Source of the DNA: JAWKUK01 sp041398605
GTDB taxonomy: Bacteria; Planctomycetota; UBA1135; GCA-002686595
Direction: 5' to 3'
Assembly: GCA_041398605.1 (NCBI GenBank)
Contig: JAWKUK010000006.1
Location: forward strand, 248,001 to 312,000
DNA length: 64,000 bases
Below are positions 1 to 8,334 of the stretch, in pieces. Position 1 is the stretch's first letter. Every line of letters starts with the position of its first letter. The position numbers were made by a program, and so were the translations under genes. Below the pieces are notes generated by a model. The model was not told the DNA's origin. It searched no databases and saw only the letters and a program-made list of their open reading frames with translations.

Positions 1-753
1 ACGACCGGCTTCGACGACCTCCTGGTGGTCGAGGGCGCCGGCGCCGAGCCCAGCGCCGGCGTTAGAGATGCACGACACCGCAGCGACGCGCATCCCTGTC
101 ACGTATCCCGCCTGGGCCTCGCAGACCGTGCTCATGCCGACCGCGTGCCCCCCGCTGCGCATCAGGTATTGGATCTCGGCGGGGGTCTCGTAGCTCGGCC
201 CGAGCAAGCCGACGTAAACGCCGCGGCGAAGCCCGATCCCGAGGCGCGCAGCGGTCGCGTCGAGGGCGACCCCGGCGCGCTCGTCGTAAGGGTTGCCAAG
301 GCCACGCTCGCTCATGAAGAGCGGCGTGCGGCCCTGCAAGTTGAGGTGGTCCGTCACGCGCATCAGCGTCGGGACCGGCCAGCCCGGAACGAGCCCGCCC
401 GCTGCGTTCGTCAGCACCAAGGCTTCGATGCCGAGCTTTGCATAGGCGCGGACGCTGCGCGTCACGGTCGCTGCGGACCAGCCCTCGTAGAGGTGCACGC
501 GCCCTTGCTGCACGAGCACTTCGACGCCATCGATCGACCCTAGGACCACTCGCCCGGCGTGGCCCTGGACGCTTGTCCGCGGCATCCCCGGCAAGGCGTC
601 GAACGCGATCGCGCGCGCGCCATCCAAGCGATCCGCGAAGGCGCCGAGCCCCGAGCCGAGCACGAAGGCAACCCGCGCATGGCGAGCGCCGTGGGCTGCG
701 AGGCTGGTCGCGAGCTCGTCCACAGCGCGTGTCGCGACCCTGCGCGCGCTCAC
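1..753 (-). CDS. punA: Purine-nucleoside phosphorylase (trimeric PNP family), 3' end cut by the window
   Basis: Cytoplasmic phosphorolysis of purine (deoxy)nucleosides to free base and (deoxy)ribose-1-phosphate. I translated this by hand because the frame runs off the left edge: 251 codons are present out of the usual 270-280. Visible trimeric-PNP motifs are the phosphate loop VLGSGLGAF (about residues 31-39), GHAGRVV, the NAAGG segment, GPSYETPAEI and the base-binding VGMSTVCEA, followed by a SCISNAG segment. The start is GTG at 753-751; it overlaps the TGA of the transporter gene as GTGA, so the two are probably translationally coupled. An internal GTG at 723 is less likely because it loses this overlap. 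The family assignment is firm; the purine range (Ino/Guo versus Ado) cannot be read from the sequence. Confidence 0.9.
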   Translation of the reverse strand, partial: MSARRVATRAVDELATSLAAHGARHARVAFVLGSGLGAFADRLDGARAIAFDALPGMPRTSVQGHAGRVVLGSIDGVEVLVQQGRVHLYEGWSAATVTRSVRAYAKLGIEALVLTNAAGGLVPGWPVPTLMRVTDHLNLQGRTPLFMSERGLGNPYDERAGVALDATAARLGIGLRRGVYVGLLGPSYETPAEIQYLMRSGGHAVGMSTVCEAQAGYVTGMRVAAVSCISNAGAGLGAGALDHQEVVEAGR

Positions 754-2090
754 AGGAACATCCCCGCGATGGTGGCCGTCATCCAAGACGCAAACGCGCC
801 GCCGAGCATCGCGCGCAAGGCGAGCTGCGAGATGTCTTTGCGGCGCTCGGGCGCGAGCGGCGAAATCCCGCCAATCTGGATCCCGATCGAAGAGAAGTTC
901 GCGAACCCGCACAGCGCATAGGCCGCCATCGCGACGCTCCGCTCGCTCATGGCGCCTTGTGTGCTGCGCATCGCATCGAGCGCGTTGTAGGCCACGAATT
1001 CGTTCACAGCGACCTTTGTCCCGAGCAAAGTCCCAAAGCTCTGACAATCGCTCCACTCGACGCCCATCATCCATGCCACTGGCGCGAAGACCCAGCCAAA
1101 GATGCGCTCCAGCGTAAGGGGTGCGTCGCCGATCATGAGGGCCGAGAGCATCCAGTTGATCAGCGCGACGAGCGCGACGAATGCGACGAGCATCGCGATG
1201 ACATTGAGATACAGCTTCAGGCCGTCGCTCGTTCCCGCAGCAGCGGCATCGAGGACGTTGACGGGCTTCTCACCCTCCGAGAGCTCGGACAGCGAGATGT
1301 CGACGGTCCCGGCGGTCGTGGCGGCCTCGGTCTCCGGGACCATGATCTTCGCGATGACAAAGGCCGCCGGCGCGCTCATAAAGCTCGCTGCGAGGAGGTG
1401 CCCCGCATACTGCTCTCCCAGCACTCCGATATAGACGGCGAGGACGGAACCAGCGATCGTCGCAAAGCCGCCGGTCATGAGGGCCATCAGCTCCGAGCGG
1501 GTAAAGCGGCCGATGTAGGGCCGCACGACGAGGGGGGCCTCGGTCTGGCCGACAAAGACGTTGGCCGCCATCGCCATCGACTCAGCGCCCGAGGTCCGCA
1601 AGGTGCGCTGCATCACCCAAGCGAGGCCGCGGATGAGGCGCTGCATCACGCCGAAGTGGTACAGGATCGCCATGACGGCGCTGAAGTACAGGATCGTCGG
1701 CAACGCCTTGAAGGCGAAGGAGACGATCCCGACGCCCCTGCGCGCGTCGGGCGCGAGCTGGAAGGGGTACTCGCTGTAGAGCGTAATCGCCTCGGGCGGC
1801 GCGCCGTCCGGGACGGGGGGTACGCCGGCGAATCCGGTGAGGACGTCGCCGAAGACCATCCGCGCGCCGGCGCCGCCGAATCCGAGCACTGTCGTGGCGA
1901 ACCTCGAGACCGAGTCGAGGGCTTGCCGCCCAGGATCGGTCTTCAAGATCAACACGGCGAGCAGCACCTGCATGCTGATCCCGATGAGCACGACCCGCAG
2001 GTCGACCTTCCGCCTCGCGCTGGACATCAGCCAGGCGACGAAGCAGAAGAACAAGAGACCGAGGAGCGCGCGGGCGATCACCATCGCCAA
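750..2090 (-). CDS. nupC: Concentrative nucleoside transporter, NupC/CNT family
   Basis: Inner-membrane cation-coupled importer of nucleosides, 446 aa, within the normal CNT length. It is hydrophobic throughout. Family motifs are GQTEAPLVVRPYI (about residues 181-193), the substrate/gate region SDCQSFGTLLGTKVAVNEFVAYNAL and NFSSIGIQIGGISPLAPERR near the C-terminus; the E and N residues in these motifs bind the nucleoside in structurally studied members. The stop overlaps the start of the purine-nucleoside phosphorylase by 4 bases. The aspartase gene lies 72 bases upstream. Context (PNP, pyrimidine phosphorylase, phosphopentomutase) fits import of nucleosides for catabolism. The start ATG gives an ordinary short cytoplasmic N-terminus before the first membrane helix. 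Confidence 0.93.
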   Translation of the reverse strand: MAMVIARALLGLLFFCFVAWLMSSARRKVDLRVVLIGISMQVLLAVLILKTDPGRQALDSVSRFATTVLGFGGAGARMVFGDVLTGFAGVPPVPDGAPPEAITLYSEYPFQLAPDARRGVGIVSFAFKALPTILYFSAVMAILYHFGVMQRLIRGLAWVMQRTLRTSGAESMAMAANVFVGQTEAPLVVRPYIGRFTRSELMALMTGGFATIAGSVLAVYIGVLGEQYAGHLLAASFMSAPAAFVIAKIMVPETEAATTAGTVDISLSELSEGEKPVNVLDAAAAGTSDGLKLYLNVIAMLVAFVALVALINWMLSALMIGDAPLTLERIFGWVFAPVAWMMGVEWSDCQSFGTLLGTKVAVNEFVAYNALDAMRSTQGAMSERSVAMAAYALCGFANFSSIGIQIGGISPLAPERRKDISQLALRAMLGGAFASWMTATIAGMFL

Positions 2091-2162
2091 AGATTAACGA
2101 GGGCGGACCGTACTTGCCGCCTTCATGCCGCCGCGAGGGCCCAATTCACCGCGCTCGAGCGG

Positions 2163-4028
2163 TCACCGGGGCCGCGCACCGAGCATGTTCTCCGGGGACA
2201 AGAGCTCGCGGATGCGCTCTTCGTCCAGGAGGCCGCGTTCGCGCACGAGCTCGACGATGCCTTGGCCTGTGCGCAGCGCGTCGGCGGCGAGCTTCGTCGA
2301 GACCTCATACCCGAGGACGGGCACGAGCGCCGTCACCACGCCGATGCTGCGTTCAACGAACGCGCGGCATTGGTCTTCGTTGGCGGTGATTCCTTCGACG
2401 CAGTTGAACCGGAAGGTCGTCACCGCGTTGGTCAGCGTCTCGATCGAATCGAGGATCGCCGCAGCGATGACCGGCTCCATGACGTTCAACTCGAGCTGCC
2501 CGGCCTCGGCCCCCATGGTCACGGTCAGGTCGTTGCCGATCACACGATACGCGACCTGATTGACGACCTCGGGGATGACCGGGTTGACCTTGCCGGGCAT
2601 GATCGAAGAGCCTGGCTGCCGCGCTGGCAAGTTGATCTCGCCGAGGCCCGCGCGCGGCCCGGAGGACAAGAGGCGCAGGTCGTTGGAGATCTTCGAGAGC
2701 TTGATGGCCAAGCTCTTCAAGGCCGAGGAGAAGACCACGAACGCCTGGGTGTCCTGCGTCGCTTCGATGAGGTCGTCGGCGAGCCGAATATCGAGGCCCG
2801 TGAGCTGCGCGAGGTGCACGACGACCTTCTCTGCGTAGCCGGCGGGAGCGTTGAGGCCAGTGCCGATGGCGGTGCCGCCCATGTTGACCTTCAAGAGGCC
2901 GAGGGCTGCGGTCTCGAGGCCGCCGACCTCTTGCTCGAGGCTCGCCGCGTAGGCAGCGAACTCTTGGCCGAGCGTCATCGGGACAGCGTCTTGGAGCTGC
3001 GTCCGGCCCATCTTCACGACGTGCGCGAACTCACTCGCCTTCGCGCGAAAGCTGGCTACGAGCGGCTTGACGACATCGACCAGGCCGCGCTTCGCGGTAT
3101 ACATCGCGAGCTTCAGCGCGGTCGGATACGCGTCGTTCGTGGACTGCGCGCGGTTGACGTCGTTGTTCGGATGGAGGTGCTGATAGTCGCCCTTCTCGAA
3201 CCCCATGAGCTCCAGCGCGCGATTTGCGATCACCTCGTTAGCGTTCATGTTCGTCGAGGTACCGGCGCCGCCTTGCAGGACGTCGACGACGAAGTGGTCG
3301 TGCAGGCGGCCGTTCACCAGCTCTTGGGCGGCGCGGCAGATGAAGTCAGCCTTCTCGGGCGAGAGGTTGTTGGAATCGACGTTGGCCTTGGCAGCGGCCA
3401 TCTTCACGACCGCCAAGGCCCGGATAAGGTGGCCGTAGCGCGAGATCCGCGTGCCCGTGATGTTGAAGTTGTCGCGCGCGCGCGCCGTTTGGACGCCGTA
3501 ATAGGCCTCGGACGAGACCTCCAGGTCGCCGAGGAGGTCGTGCTCGGAGCGCGTCCGGCCCGAGGCGAAGTGGGCGGCCTCGGGCCCGACCGCGTGGCGG
3601 ATCTGGTCGACTCGGGCGACGACCGAGCGGACGAACCCGCGCAGGACCCGCGCTTCGAGGCCGGGGCGGGCCGTGAATGCGCGGCTGAAGCCGTTGCGAT
3701 CGACCTCGGCCACGCGCGCCTTGCCTGCGGCGACGGCGGTCATCGTGTGCGCGGTTCCGTCGAGCAGCACGCCCTCGCCGAGGATGTCGCCGCGCCCGTA
3801 GCTAATGACGCGCTTCCAATTGCCGTGCGGGTCCGTCGCGAGCAGGTCGACGCGCCCGGAGAGGATGATGCGCAGGTAGTGCCGGTCTTCGCCTGCGGCG
3901 AACAACTGCTCGTCATTGACGAAGGTGCGCTCGGACAGCTCAGCGGCGAGCGCAAAGTGATCGTTCGCGTCGAGGTCAGCGAAGAGCGGGATCGAAAAGA
4001 TTGTCTGACGGTCGGCGTCGGAGAGCAT
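2163..4028 (-). CDS. aspA: Aspartate ammonia-lyase with an N-terminal cyclic-nucleotide-binding-type domain
   Basis: Converts aspartate to fumarate and ammonia. The 621-residue chain has two parts. Residues about 1-135 form a cNMP-binding-type beta-roll (LRIILSGRVDL at 52-62, GRGDILGEGVLL at 79-90). Residues about 160-621 are a complete fumarase/aspartase-superfamily enzyme: GGAGTSTNMNANE (253-265), HPNNDVNRAQSTND (286-299), GRTQLQDAVP (341-350) and the active-site loop GSSIMPGKVNP (473-483). In the phosphate-binding cassette of the first domain the arginine that normally contacts the cyclic phosphate appears to be His94, so ligand binding is uncertain. The gene sits between nucleoside genes, 104 bases after deoA and 72 before nupC. 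Aspartase rather than fumarase is chosen on overall resemblance; activity has not been shown. Confidence 0.9.
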   Translation of the reverse strand: MLSDADRQTIFSIPLFADLDANDHFALAAELSERTFVNDEQLFAAGEDRHYLRIILSGRVDLLATDPHGNWKRVISYGRGDILGEGVLLDGTAHTMTAVAAGKARVAEVDRNGFSRAFTARPGLEARVLRGFVRSVVARVDQIRHAVGPEAAHFASGRTRSEHDLLGDLEVSSEAYYGVQTARARDNFNITGTRISRYGHLIRALAVVKMAAAKANVDSNNLSPEKADFICRAAQELVNGRLHDHFVVDVLQGGAGTSTNMNANEVIANRALELMGFEKGDYQHLHPNNDVNRAQSTNDAYPTALKLAMYTAKRGLVDVVKPLVASFRAKASEFAHVVKMGRTQLQDAVPMTLGQEFAAYAASLEQEVGGLETAALGLLKVNMGGTAIGTGLNAPAGYAEKVVVHLAQLTGLDIRLADDLIEATQDTQAFVVFSSALKSLAIKLSKISNDLRLLSSGPRAGLGEINLPARQPGSSIMPGKVNPVIPEVVNQVAYRVIGNDLTVTMGAEAGQLELNVMEPVIAAAILDSIETLTNAVTTFRFNCVEGITANEDQCRAFVERSIGVVTALVPVLGYEVSTKLAADALRTGQGIVELVRERGLLDEERIRELLSPENMLGARPR

Positions 4029-4132
4029 GGTCGAGTAGGAACCGCTGCGAGCATGCGGACGACGACCGAGACCCCCTCGGCCTTCCGCACCTAGGCCATT
4101 ACGGTATCAAGTACGATCGCAGCGTACCCGGG

Positions 4133-5449
4133 CTACGGCGTGGAGCGATCCAGGATCAGGGGGGTTGGGTCGACCTTGGGGCCGATCGAGAGCGCGGCGG
4201 CGAGGTGCTCGCGGGCCTCCGCTACACCACGGCCCGCGCGGTGATGCAGCGTCACCAACGGCTCGCCCCGCTCAACGCGCGCCCCCTCTTCAACGAGGAC
4301 TTCCAGGCCCACGGCTGGGTCGAGGATGTCCGACGCGACGTGGCGACCGCCCCCCAGCGCACGCACCGCGAGGCCCAGCTCCCGCACATCAAACCAAGCC
4401 AAGTGGCCGTCCTCTGGCGCGTCGAAGGTCTCGACGTCGTCCGTCGCCGGCAGGCCGCCAGCGAGGCTCGCGACGTCGCCGCCCTGCTCCGACACCATCC
4501 GTTCGAAGTGCTCGCGCGCGCGGCCATCGTCGAGCACACCTGCGACGCGGCGCGCGCCCTCGTCCACATCACGCGCCAGCTCCACGTGCACGAGCAGCTC
4601 CGCGCCAAGCCGAACGACGAGCGCGCGCAGGTCGGGCGGCCCGCCACCGCTGAGGCACTCCAGCGCTTCGTACACCTCGAGGCTATGCCCGACCGCCGCG
4701 CCGAGCGGCCGCCCCATCGCGGTCAGCAACGCAGAGCACTTCACGCCAGCCTCGCGCGCGAGCGTCACCATCAAGTGCGCAAGCTCCGCGCCCCGCGCAG
4801 CGTCGGGGAAGAACGCACCGCTGCCGTACTTGACGTCGAGCACGAGCGCGTCGAGGCCCTCGGCGAGCTTCTTCGAAACGATGGAGCTCGCGACCAGCGG
4901 CAGCGCCTCGACGAGCTCAGCTTCGTCGCGCAGCGCATACAGGCGCCGATCCGCCGGCACGAGCGCCGCGCTCTGCGCGACGATGGCGCAGCGTGATCGC
5001 ATCAGCAGCTCCAGCAAGCGCTCTGGATCGGCCGCCGTCGAGAAGCCTGGGATCGCCTCGAGCTTGTCGAGCGTGCCGCCCGTGTGCCCGAGCCCACGCC
5101 CGGAGATCATAGGGACCGCACAGCCGAGCGCCGCCAAGGCCGGCGCGAGCGGCAACGAGACCTTGTCGCCGATCCCACCGGTCGAGTGCTTATCGACGAC
5201 CGGGAGATCGAGGCACGAGAAGTCGAGCGTGCGCCCCGTCGCGACCATCCCGCGGGTCCAGCCGCTGAGCTCCGGCATGGTCATGCCGCGCTGGAACACG
5301 CTCGCGAGCATCGCCGTGCACTGGGCGTCGGTCGCGCTCCCATCGGCTGCCGCCGCAAGAAAGCGCGCCGACTCCGCCGCCGTCAAGGCGCCGCCATCGC
5401 GCTTCTTGCGCAACAAGCCGTGGAGACCTATGACTTGACGTGAGCCCAT
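4133..5449 (-). CDS. deoA: Thymidine / pyrimidine-nucleoside phosphorylase
   Basis: Phosphorolysis of thymidine, deoxyuridine or uridine to base and sugar-1-phosphate in the cytoplasm. The protein has 438 aa, a standard length for this family. Motifs are the phosphate-binding KHSTGG (residues 87-92) followed by GDKVSLPLAP, and the family signature SGRGLGHTGGTLDKLE (116-131). Downstream VSKKLAEGLDALVLDVKYGS matches the next conserved block. It starts 24 bases after the phosphopentomutase stop, so the two are almost certainly cotranscribed, giving base release and sugar-phosphate isomerisation from one message. Whether it is thymidine-specific (DeoA) or broader (Pdp) is not decidable here; the symbol is given on context. 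Confidence 0.93.
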   Translation of the reverse strand: MGSRQVIGLHGLLRKKRDGGALTAAESARFLAAAADGSATDAQCTAMLASVFQRGMTMPELSGWTRGMVATGRTLDFSCLDLPVVDKHSTGGIGDKVSLPLAPALAALGCAVPMISGRGLGHTGGTLDKLEAIPGFSTAADPERLLELLMRSRCAIVAQSAALVPADRRLYALRDEAELVEALPLVASSIVSKKLAEGLDALVLDVKYGSGAFFPDAARGAELAHLMVTLAREAGVKCSALLTAMGRPLGAAVGHSLEVYEALECLSGGGPPDLRALVVRLGAELLVHVELARDVDEGARRVAGVLDDGRAREHFERMVSEQGGDVASLAGGLPATDDVETFDAPEDGHLAWFDVRELGLAVRALGGGRHVASDILDPAVGLEVLVEEGARVERGEPLVTLHHRAGRGVAEAREHLAAALSIGPKVDPTPLILDRSTP

Positions 5450-5473
5450 CTTTGCGCCTGCGCGGCCCTCTTC

Positions 5474-6652
5474 TTAGCGCGACATCTCGGGGTGGAACGA
5501 CACGCCTGGACCCGTCGCCGGCAGCGCGAACAACGCCTCGACCGTCGCGCCGACGTCGGCGAACGTGCTGCGCGTCCCGAGCGGCACGCCGAGGCGCAAC
5601 GAGTCGCCGTAGCAGAGCAGAGGCACGTGCTCACGAGTATGGTCCGTGTGCTCCGTCTTCGTGGGATCGTTGCCGTGATCCGCGGTCAAGAGGAACACAT
5701 CCTCGTCGCGCCGCAGCGCCTCGAAGCGGATGAGGTCTTCGTCAAACTCCTCGAGCGCGCGCCGGTACCCAGCTGGATCGCGCCGGTGGCCGAACAGCAT
5801 GTCGAAGTCCACCAGGTTGACGAAGACGAGGCCCGCGACGAGGTCTTCAGCCGCCTCCAGCGCCTTGGCCATCCCGTCGCGATTGCCCTCGGTGTGCACG
5901 GAGCGCGTGAGCCCGCGTCCCGCGAAGATGTCCTCGATCTTGCCGATACCGACGACGGGCACGCCCGACGCTTTGAGGCGATCGAGGGTCGTCTGCCGCG
6001 GCGGCAAGAGCGAGAAGTCCTTGCGGTTGTACGTGCGCTGGAACGCGCCGACCTCGCCGACAAACGGCCGCGCGATCACGCGCCCGAGCCCCATCGGCCG
6101 CGTCAATTCGCGCGCGATTTCGCACACACGGAGCAGGCGCTTGAGCCCAAAGTGCCGTTCATGCGCAGCGATCTGCAGGACGCTATCAGCGCTCGTGTAG
6201 ACGATCGGCTTGCCCGTCGCGATGTGCTCAGCGCCGAGGCGCGCGATGATCTCCGTGCCCGAAGCGGCCTCGTTGCCGAGCCACCCGGGGACGCGCGCGC
6301 GCTCGGCCAGGTCCTGGAGCAGCGCTGGGTCGAAGCCGCGCGGGAACGTGGGGAACGCCGCATCGAGCGGGCAATTCATGAGCTCCCAGTGCCCCGTCGA
6401 GGTGTCCTTCCCCGCAGACGCCTCCGCCAGGCGTCCGAAACACGCCTCCGGCTTGGCCGCCTTGGGCAACGAGGTCACGCCGGGGATGTTGCCGAGCCCG
6501 AGCGACACGAGGCGCGGGATCCGCGGGACGCCCGCAGCCTCGACGAGGTGATCGAGGGTGTGCGCCCCCGCGTCCCCGAAGCTCGGCGCATCGGAGAGGG
6601 CCCCGACCCCCAGGGAGTCGAGCACGAACAGGAAGACGCGGCGGGGTCCCAA
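5474..6652 (-). CDS. deoB: Phosphopentomutase
   Basis: Interconverts ribose-1-phosphate or deoxyribose-1-phosphate with the 5-phosphates, joining nucleoside phosphorolysis to pentose metabolism. The 392-aa protein belongs to the alkaline-phosphatase-like metalloenzyme superfamily. The N-terminal metal site is LFVLDSLGVGALSDA with GDAGAHTLDH following, KDTSTGHWE carries the phosphorylated threonine region, and VFLLTADHGNDPT near residue 325 supplies C-terminal metal ligands. The start ATG (MGPRRVF) lies 9 bases after the stop of the small upstream gene and 24 bases separate its stop from deoA, indicating one operon. Confidence 0.95.
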   Translation of the reverse strand: MGPRRVFLFVLDSLGVGALSDAPSFGDAGAHTLDHLVEAAGVPRIPRLVSLGLGNIPGVTSLPKAAKPEACFGRLAEASAGKDTSTGHWELMNCPLDAAFPTFPRGFDPALLQDLAERARVPGWLGNEAASGTEIIARLGAEHIATGKPIVYTSADSVLQIAAHERHFGLKRLLRVCEIARELTRPMGLGRVIARPFVGEVGAFQRTYNRKDFSLLPPRQTTLDRLKASGVPVVGIGKIEDIFAGRGLTRSVHTEGNRDGMAKALEAAEDLVAGLVFVNLVDFDMLFGHRRDPAGYRRALEEFDEDLIRFEALRRDEDVFLLTADHGNDPTKTEHTDHTREHVPLLCYGDSLRLGVPLGTRSTFADVGATVEALFALPATGPGVSFHPEMSR

Positions 6653-6661
6653 GGTCGGCGC

Positions 6662-6895
6662 CTACTTGCCTCGGGAGGCGAGCGCGACCTCGATCAGGCG
6701 CGCGACCTCGCCCTCGAGCTCTTCGACCCACTCCTCGCCAAAATCGCGCTCCAGGAGGTCACGTTCCGAGAACTCCCAGCGTCCAGTGCGGGGATCGAAG
6801 TCGAACTGGTAGTCGTGCTCGCTCCCGTCGTCCTCGGTGACGACGACTTGGACGATGCTGCTGTCCTGGTCGAGCTCGGCGGTGAAGGAGGCCAT
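6662..6895 (-). CDS. Small acidic protein of unknown function, paralogue of the one at 54983-55222
   Basis: A 77-residue acidic protein without signal peptide or membrane segment. I do not recognise a named family. It reads as a short beta-rich N-terminus (IVQVVVTEDDG, then HDYQFDFDPRTGRWEF) followed by a helical acidic C-terminus (ERDLLERDFGEEWVEELEGE). The 79-residue protein at 54983-55222 has the same plan and shares FDP/FNP..GR.. EF/TF.ERD.L..DFG.E.VEELE, so the two are paralogues. The start is the ATG at 6895; longer upstream readings would run through the divergent gene. It is the first gene of the nucleoside-salvage cluster, 9 bases before deoB. Calling it real rests on the paralogue and on its operon position. 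Confidence 0.75.
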   Translation of the reverse strand: MASFTAELDQDSSIVQVVVTEDDGSEHDYQFDFDPRTGRWEFSERDLLERDFGEEWVEELEGEVARLIEVALASRGK

Positions 6896-7009
6896 GAAGG
6901 CGTGGAGATGAAGGACTCGGAAGGGCAAGGCCCGGCGCCAGGCGGCTTCGCCCGGATCGACGCCCAGAGGATAGACTCGCGGGAGCGGGGCGCAACGCTC
7001 CGCGCTCGC

Positions 7010-8179
7010 TTGCGCCCGATCCTCGGCATTTCCCTGACACTGGCGGCCGCAGCCGGCTGCGCCGCCTGGAAGCCCGCGCTCGAGCGCGAGGGCTGGACGC
7101 TCTATCGCTCCACCGGCAGCGCGGCAGCGAACGGCGTCTCGATCTCGGCCTTCGATGCCGCGCTTCACCCCGCGTTTGGGTTCGTCGAGGGGCGCTTCGG
7201 CGCTTTCGAGAAGCGCGTCCGGGTCCACGCATTCCGTGGCGCCGTGGACCTCGAGGGTGGCCGGCGCCTCGTCGCCGACGGGGCCGACGGCGCGGGGGGC
7301 GTCTACGACGTCCCGGGCATCGGCCCAGCGCGCGTCGAGGCGTTCCACTCGCGCGGCGGCGGCGCGCTCGCACGCGACGGGGTCTTCCTCGGGGCCCCTG
7401 ACGTCGGAACCGCGGTCCACGAGCTCATTCACGCCTGGTACGCGGAGCGGGGCACTCAGCTGGCGCTCTGGTTCGAAGAGGGCATCGCGACCTACTTCGG
7501 CGACGGGCTCGTCGTCGACGGCCGCTGGATCGTCGACGGCATGTCCTGGTGGCCGCTGCGAGAGCTGCGCGAAGAGCTAGCGGCAGGCCACCTGGACGAC
7601 GCAACGCTGCGCGACCTCCTCGCGGCGACACCCCGCGACCACTCCGACGTGCGACGCAATGTGCTCGTGCACTTCGTGGGCTGGGCGATCGTGCTCGACC
7701 TCGCGCGCGAGACGGGCTCGCAGGACTGGCAAGACTGGTCGAAGGCGTTTCGCTGGGAACAACCCCTCGAGGACGCGCGCGCCCGGCTCGAGCGCACCCT
7801 CGGGCCTGCGACCCAAGACGCGTGGCTCGACCGCCTCGCGGACCCGGACCCGAACGTCCGCATGGCCACCGCGCAAGGGGTTTGGAAGCTGCGCAGTCGG
7901 GGCGTCATGCTGCGCCTCGTGGACGCGCTCGAAGCCGAGGAGAGCTCTGAGGTCGCGGTCTGCCTGGCCGTGAACCTGCTCGCATGCGCAGGCGAGCTCG
8001 ACCTCTCGTGGCGCGACTGGCGGCGGATCAGCGGGCCGCTCGGGAGAGCGCTGCGGAGCCCCCGGCTCGACGACCCAGAGGAAGAGGACGCGGCCCGGGC
8101 CCTCTACCTCGCCTATCGCAGAGGACAGGGCGACCCGCAGGCGGCCCTGCGGCGGCTCGAGCGGTTCTGGACCGAGTGA
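7010..8179 (+). CDS. Exported lipoprotein with an HEXXH (gluzincin-type) metallopeptidase motif
   Basis: Predicted envelope lipoprotein of 389 aa. With the TTG start at 7010 it begins MRPILGISLTLAAAAGC, a compact lipoprotein signal with lipidation Cys17. An in-frame ATG at 6908 would add 34 residues and leave only 12 bases to the divergent small gene, so I prefer the TTG start. HELIHAWY at residues 137-144 followed by WFEEGIATYF (E156/E157) has the HEXXH...E layout of gluzincin zinc peptidases, as in peptidase families M1/M61 and DUF4157-like groups. The C-terminal third (about 265-389) is helical and HEAT-like. The substrate is unknown, and the motif alone does not prove peptidase activity. 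Confidence 0.8.
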   Translation: MRPILGISLTLAAAAGCAAWKPALEREGWTLYRSTGSAAANGVSISAFDAALHPAFGFVEGRFGAFEKRVRVHAFRGAVDLEGGRRLVADGADGAGGVYDVPGIGPARVEAFHSRGGGALARDGVFLGAPDVGTAVHELIHAWYAERGTQLALWFEEGIATYFGDGLVVDGRWIVDGMSWWPLRELREELAAGHLDDATLRDLLAATPRDHSDVRRNVLVHFVGWAIVLDLARETGSQDWQDWSKAFRWEQPLEDARARLERTLGPATQDAWLDRLADPDPNVRMATAQGVWKLRSRGVMLRLVDALEAEESSEVAVCLAVNLLACAGELDLSWRDWRRISGPLGRALRSPRLDDPEEEDAARALYLAYRRGQGDPQAALRRLERFWTE

Positions 8180-8334
8180 CGGGTCTTCCGCCGCCGCCAT
8201 GGGAGCGGGCGGGCGCAGGCTGACGCGCCGGTCCGGGGGGCAAACGCTTAAGCGCCGCCCCTCCAGGGGCCGAAGACGCATACCGGACGCGTTCGTCCAT
8301 TGGACCCCGTCACGCCCGAGACCTGCCGCCAGCC

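Noticed and set aside
438..4094. Long plus-strand reading frame of over 1200 codons
   Set aside because: It is the mirror of nupC and the aspartase gene; the translation is Arg/Gly/Asp-rich without motifs, while the minus strand shows clear family signatures.
5492..7009. Upstream extension of the HEXXH lipoprotein reading frame
   Set aside because: The frame stays open through the antisense of deoB, but a lipoprotein signal starts at 7010 and the extension has no domain.
8245..8270. CGCTTAAGCG palindrome and the adjacent GCCCCTCCAGGGGC inverted repeat
   Set aside because: Located between the lipoprotein and PAS genes, but the second has only a two-base loop and no T-run, and the first has no partner site; neither supports a firm call.
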